Positions 62,634 to 64,000 of a stretch of 64,000 bases of DNA are shown piece after piece. A program made the translations under genes and the position numbers. The DNA lies in NCBI RefSeq assembly GCF_014189535.1, contig NZ_CP050308.1:1178001-1242000 (forward strand), given 5' to 3'. This stretch comes from Rhizobium lusitanum. Its GTDB lineage: Bacteria > Pseudomonadota > Alphaproteobacteria > Rhizobiales > Rhizobiaceae. The notes beneath the pieces are model-generated. The model was given only the letters and a program-made list of their open reading frames with translations. It searched no databases and had not been told where the DNA came from. Each line of letters starts with the position of its first letter. Position 1 is the first letter of the stretch.

Positions 62634-63908
62634 CTACTTTTGCGATGATAACGCAGCCGCCTCGGCCGCGCGGCGGCTCAGCAGATCTCGCTCACGCTGG
62701 TTTCCGGCAAGCGTGGCGGCTTCCTCGAAGGCGGACCTCGCCTCCTCGAAGCGAGCAAGCTTGTGAAGCAGATCGCCGCGAACGCTCTGCACCAGATGAT
62801 ACGCTTTCAGCGCCGGCTCATGGGCAAGCTGGTCCATGATCTCCAGCCCAGCCTCCGGCCCCTCCACCATGCCCAGAGCGACCGCGCGATTTAGCTCGAC
62901 AATCGGCGACGGCACGACCGCCGCCAGCTCCCCATATAACCCGGCGATACGGGACCAGTTGGTCACATCGGCTGTATGGGCCTCCGCGTGGCAAGCGACG
63001 ATTGCCGCCTGCAATGCGTAAGCGCCGCCAGCCCCTCCAAGGTCGCGTGCGTGTGCAAGTGCCCGCAGACCTCGCCGGATCTGCAACTGATCCCACAGGG
63101 CCCGGTTCTGCTCCAACAGAAGGATCGGCTCGCCGTCAGCGTCCGTGCGTGCCGCGGTGCGAGAGGCATTCAACTCCATTAGCGCCAGCAAGGCGTGTGC
63201 TTCGGGCTCATTCGGTGCGACGGAGGTCAGCACGCGGCCCATGCGCAGCGCCTCGTTGCAGAGCTGTGGCCTCAGCCAGTCCTCGCCACGCGCAGCAGTA
63301 TAGCCCTCGTTAAAAATCAGATAGACGACCTCCAGCACGGATGCGAGCCGTTGCGCAAGCTCCTCGCCGCGCGGTGTCTCGTAGGCCAGCCCCGATTCCG
63401 AAAGGGTTCGTTTGGCGCGGACGATACGCTGGGCGATCGTCGCCTCGGGCAGTAGGAAAGCCCTGGCAATCTCCTCGGTCGTCAGACCGCAGATCATCCG
63501 CAACGCTAAGGCAACGCGGGCCTCACGCGAGATCAGCGGATGACAGGCAGTGAAAACGAGACGAAGCAGTTCGTCGCCTATATCGTCGTCGAGGGCGGCG
63601 TCCAGATCGGGCATGGCCTGCTGCTCCTCTTCCATATCCAGGGCGATCATCTCATGCTTGCGATCAAGCATCTGGCGGCGGCGCAGATGATCGAGCGCCC
63701 GGCGCTTGGCGGTCGCCATCAGCCATGCGCCCGGCCTTTCCGGAACGCCGGTTTCCGGCCATCGTTCGAGGGCAGCGACCAGCGCCTCCTGCGTCAGGTC
63801 TTCGGCAAGAGGCACGTCGCGCAGCATCCTCGCGAGGCTAGTGATCAGCCTCGGTTGCTCGATCCGCCAGACGGCCAGGATCGTGCGATGGGAATTGGCG
63901 GCCGTCAT
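62634..63908 (-). CDS. ECF sigma factor with TPR-like C-terminus (ECF42-like)
   Basis: A 424-residue alternative sigma factor. Region 2 is at about residues 15-95 (AEDLTQEALVAALERWPETG; PGAWLMATAKRRALDHLRRR), region 4 at about 130-185 (ALRMICGLTTEEIARAFLLP; ATIAQRIVRAKRTL). The remaining ~235 residues form a helical DUF6596/TPR-like extension (VYLIFNEGYTAARGEDW; VELNRAVALGMVEGPEAGL; SAFEEAATLAGNQRERDLL) typical of the ECF42 group, which usually pairs with DGPF/YCII-domain genes and has no anti-sigma factor. The gene upstream is cut off by the window edge. Confidence 0.92.
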   Translation of the reverse strand: MTAANSHRTILAVWRIEQPRLITSLARMLRDVPLAEDLTQEALVAALERWPETGVPERPGAWLMATAKRRALDHLRRRQMLDRKHEMIALDMEEEQQAMPDLDAALDDDIGDELLRLVFTACHPLISREARVALALRMICGLTTEEIARAFLLPEATIAQRIVRAKRTLSESGLAYETPRGEELAQRLASVLEVVYLIFNEGYTAARGEDWLRPQLCNEALRMGRVLTSVAPNEPEAHALLALMELNASRTAARTDADGEPILLLEQNRALWDQLQIRRGLRALAHARDLGGAGGAYALQAAIVACHAEAHTADVTNWSRIAGLYGELAAVVPSPIVELNRAVALGMVEGPEAGLEIMDQLAHEPALKAYHLVQSVRGDLLHKLARFEEARSAFEEAATLAGNQRERDLLSRRAAEAAALSSQK

Positions 63909-64000
63909 GGCCGCCTATCCCGTCTCTTCGGCGTTTGCCTCAAGCGACTGCAACCGCGTGCGGGTCGCACGCGCCCTCCATATCGGACGTGAAGAATGGG
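63909..64000. other. window edge upstream of the sigma gene
   Basis: 92 bp. Minus-strand frames ending here (at about 63916 and 63940) could be the tail of an upstream YCII/DGPF gene, commonly found next to ECF42 genes, but the residues are too few to choose a frame. Confidence 0.25.

Overview
The window reads as chromosomal or chromid DNA of a fast-growing Rhizobium-type alphaproteobacterium (Rhizobium/Agrobacterium group). Evidence: high GC with strong third-position bias, the chvE-gguABC-gbpR locus, rhizobial intergenic palindromes of the RIME type, BdhA and PuuD/PuuE purine genes, and an IdhA protein of the rhizobial type. Coding density is high and most genes sit in functional blocks. 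No CRISPR array, complete insertion sequence, integrase or rRNA gene was seen.

Region by region. 1-2.9 kb: tail of a pentapeptide-like protein, an unknown protein with a nucleotide-sugar-transferase-like N-terminus, and glycerol kinase. 2.9-3.6 kb: 3-hydroxybutyrate dehydrogenase. 3.7-18.4 kb: a purine-degradation supercluster: xdhABC, a LysR regulator, membrane urate oxidase puuD with a fused cytochrome c, guanine deaminase, and an opposing operon puuE-uraD-(HepT-like)-allA-uraH-phosphoesterase, with an lldD-like flavoenzyme between them. Together they take guanine and xanthine through urate, 5-hydroxyisourate, OHCU and allantoin to ureidoglycolate. 18.5-20.4 kb: the two halves of MnmC (tRNA wobble-uridine maturation) as separate head-to-head genes. 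20.4-29.9 kb: a large hybrid sensor kinase, a non-pyrrolysine MttB-family protein, a small secreted protein, a DEAD-box helicase and two EamA exporters. 30.3-33.5 kb: a three-gene ATP-grasp/alpha-E/transglutaminase operon whose product is unknown.

33.6-36.2 kb: LysR plus a DHA2-type exporter broken by two single-base losses in homopolymers. 36.3-45.9 kb: chvE-gguA-gguB-gguC followed by a semialdehyde dehydrogenase and a sugar-acid dehydratase, with gbpR divergent; this joins sugar uptake to a non-phosphorylative pentose pathway ending at 2-oxoglutarate. 46-53 kb: a J-domain-like mini protein, a small membrane protein, idhA, a ROK regulator and a xylFHG-type sugar importer. 53.1-56.3 kb: tRNA-Arg(CCG) followed by an AT-richer patch with a HEPN-like unknown protein and a coiled-coil/Mrr nuclease, the best candidate for a small defence island. 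56.3-64 kb: a 51-residue protein, ampC-ampR, a GNAT acetyltransferase, a pyrE-like gene, a LysR/MFS pair and an ECF sigma factor with a C-terminal TPR-like region.

The least explained items are the accessory patch after the tRNA, the HepT-like protein without catalytic residues inside the urate operon, the ATP-grasp/alpha-E/transglutaminase operon and the head-to-head split MnmC.
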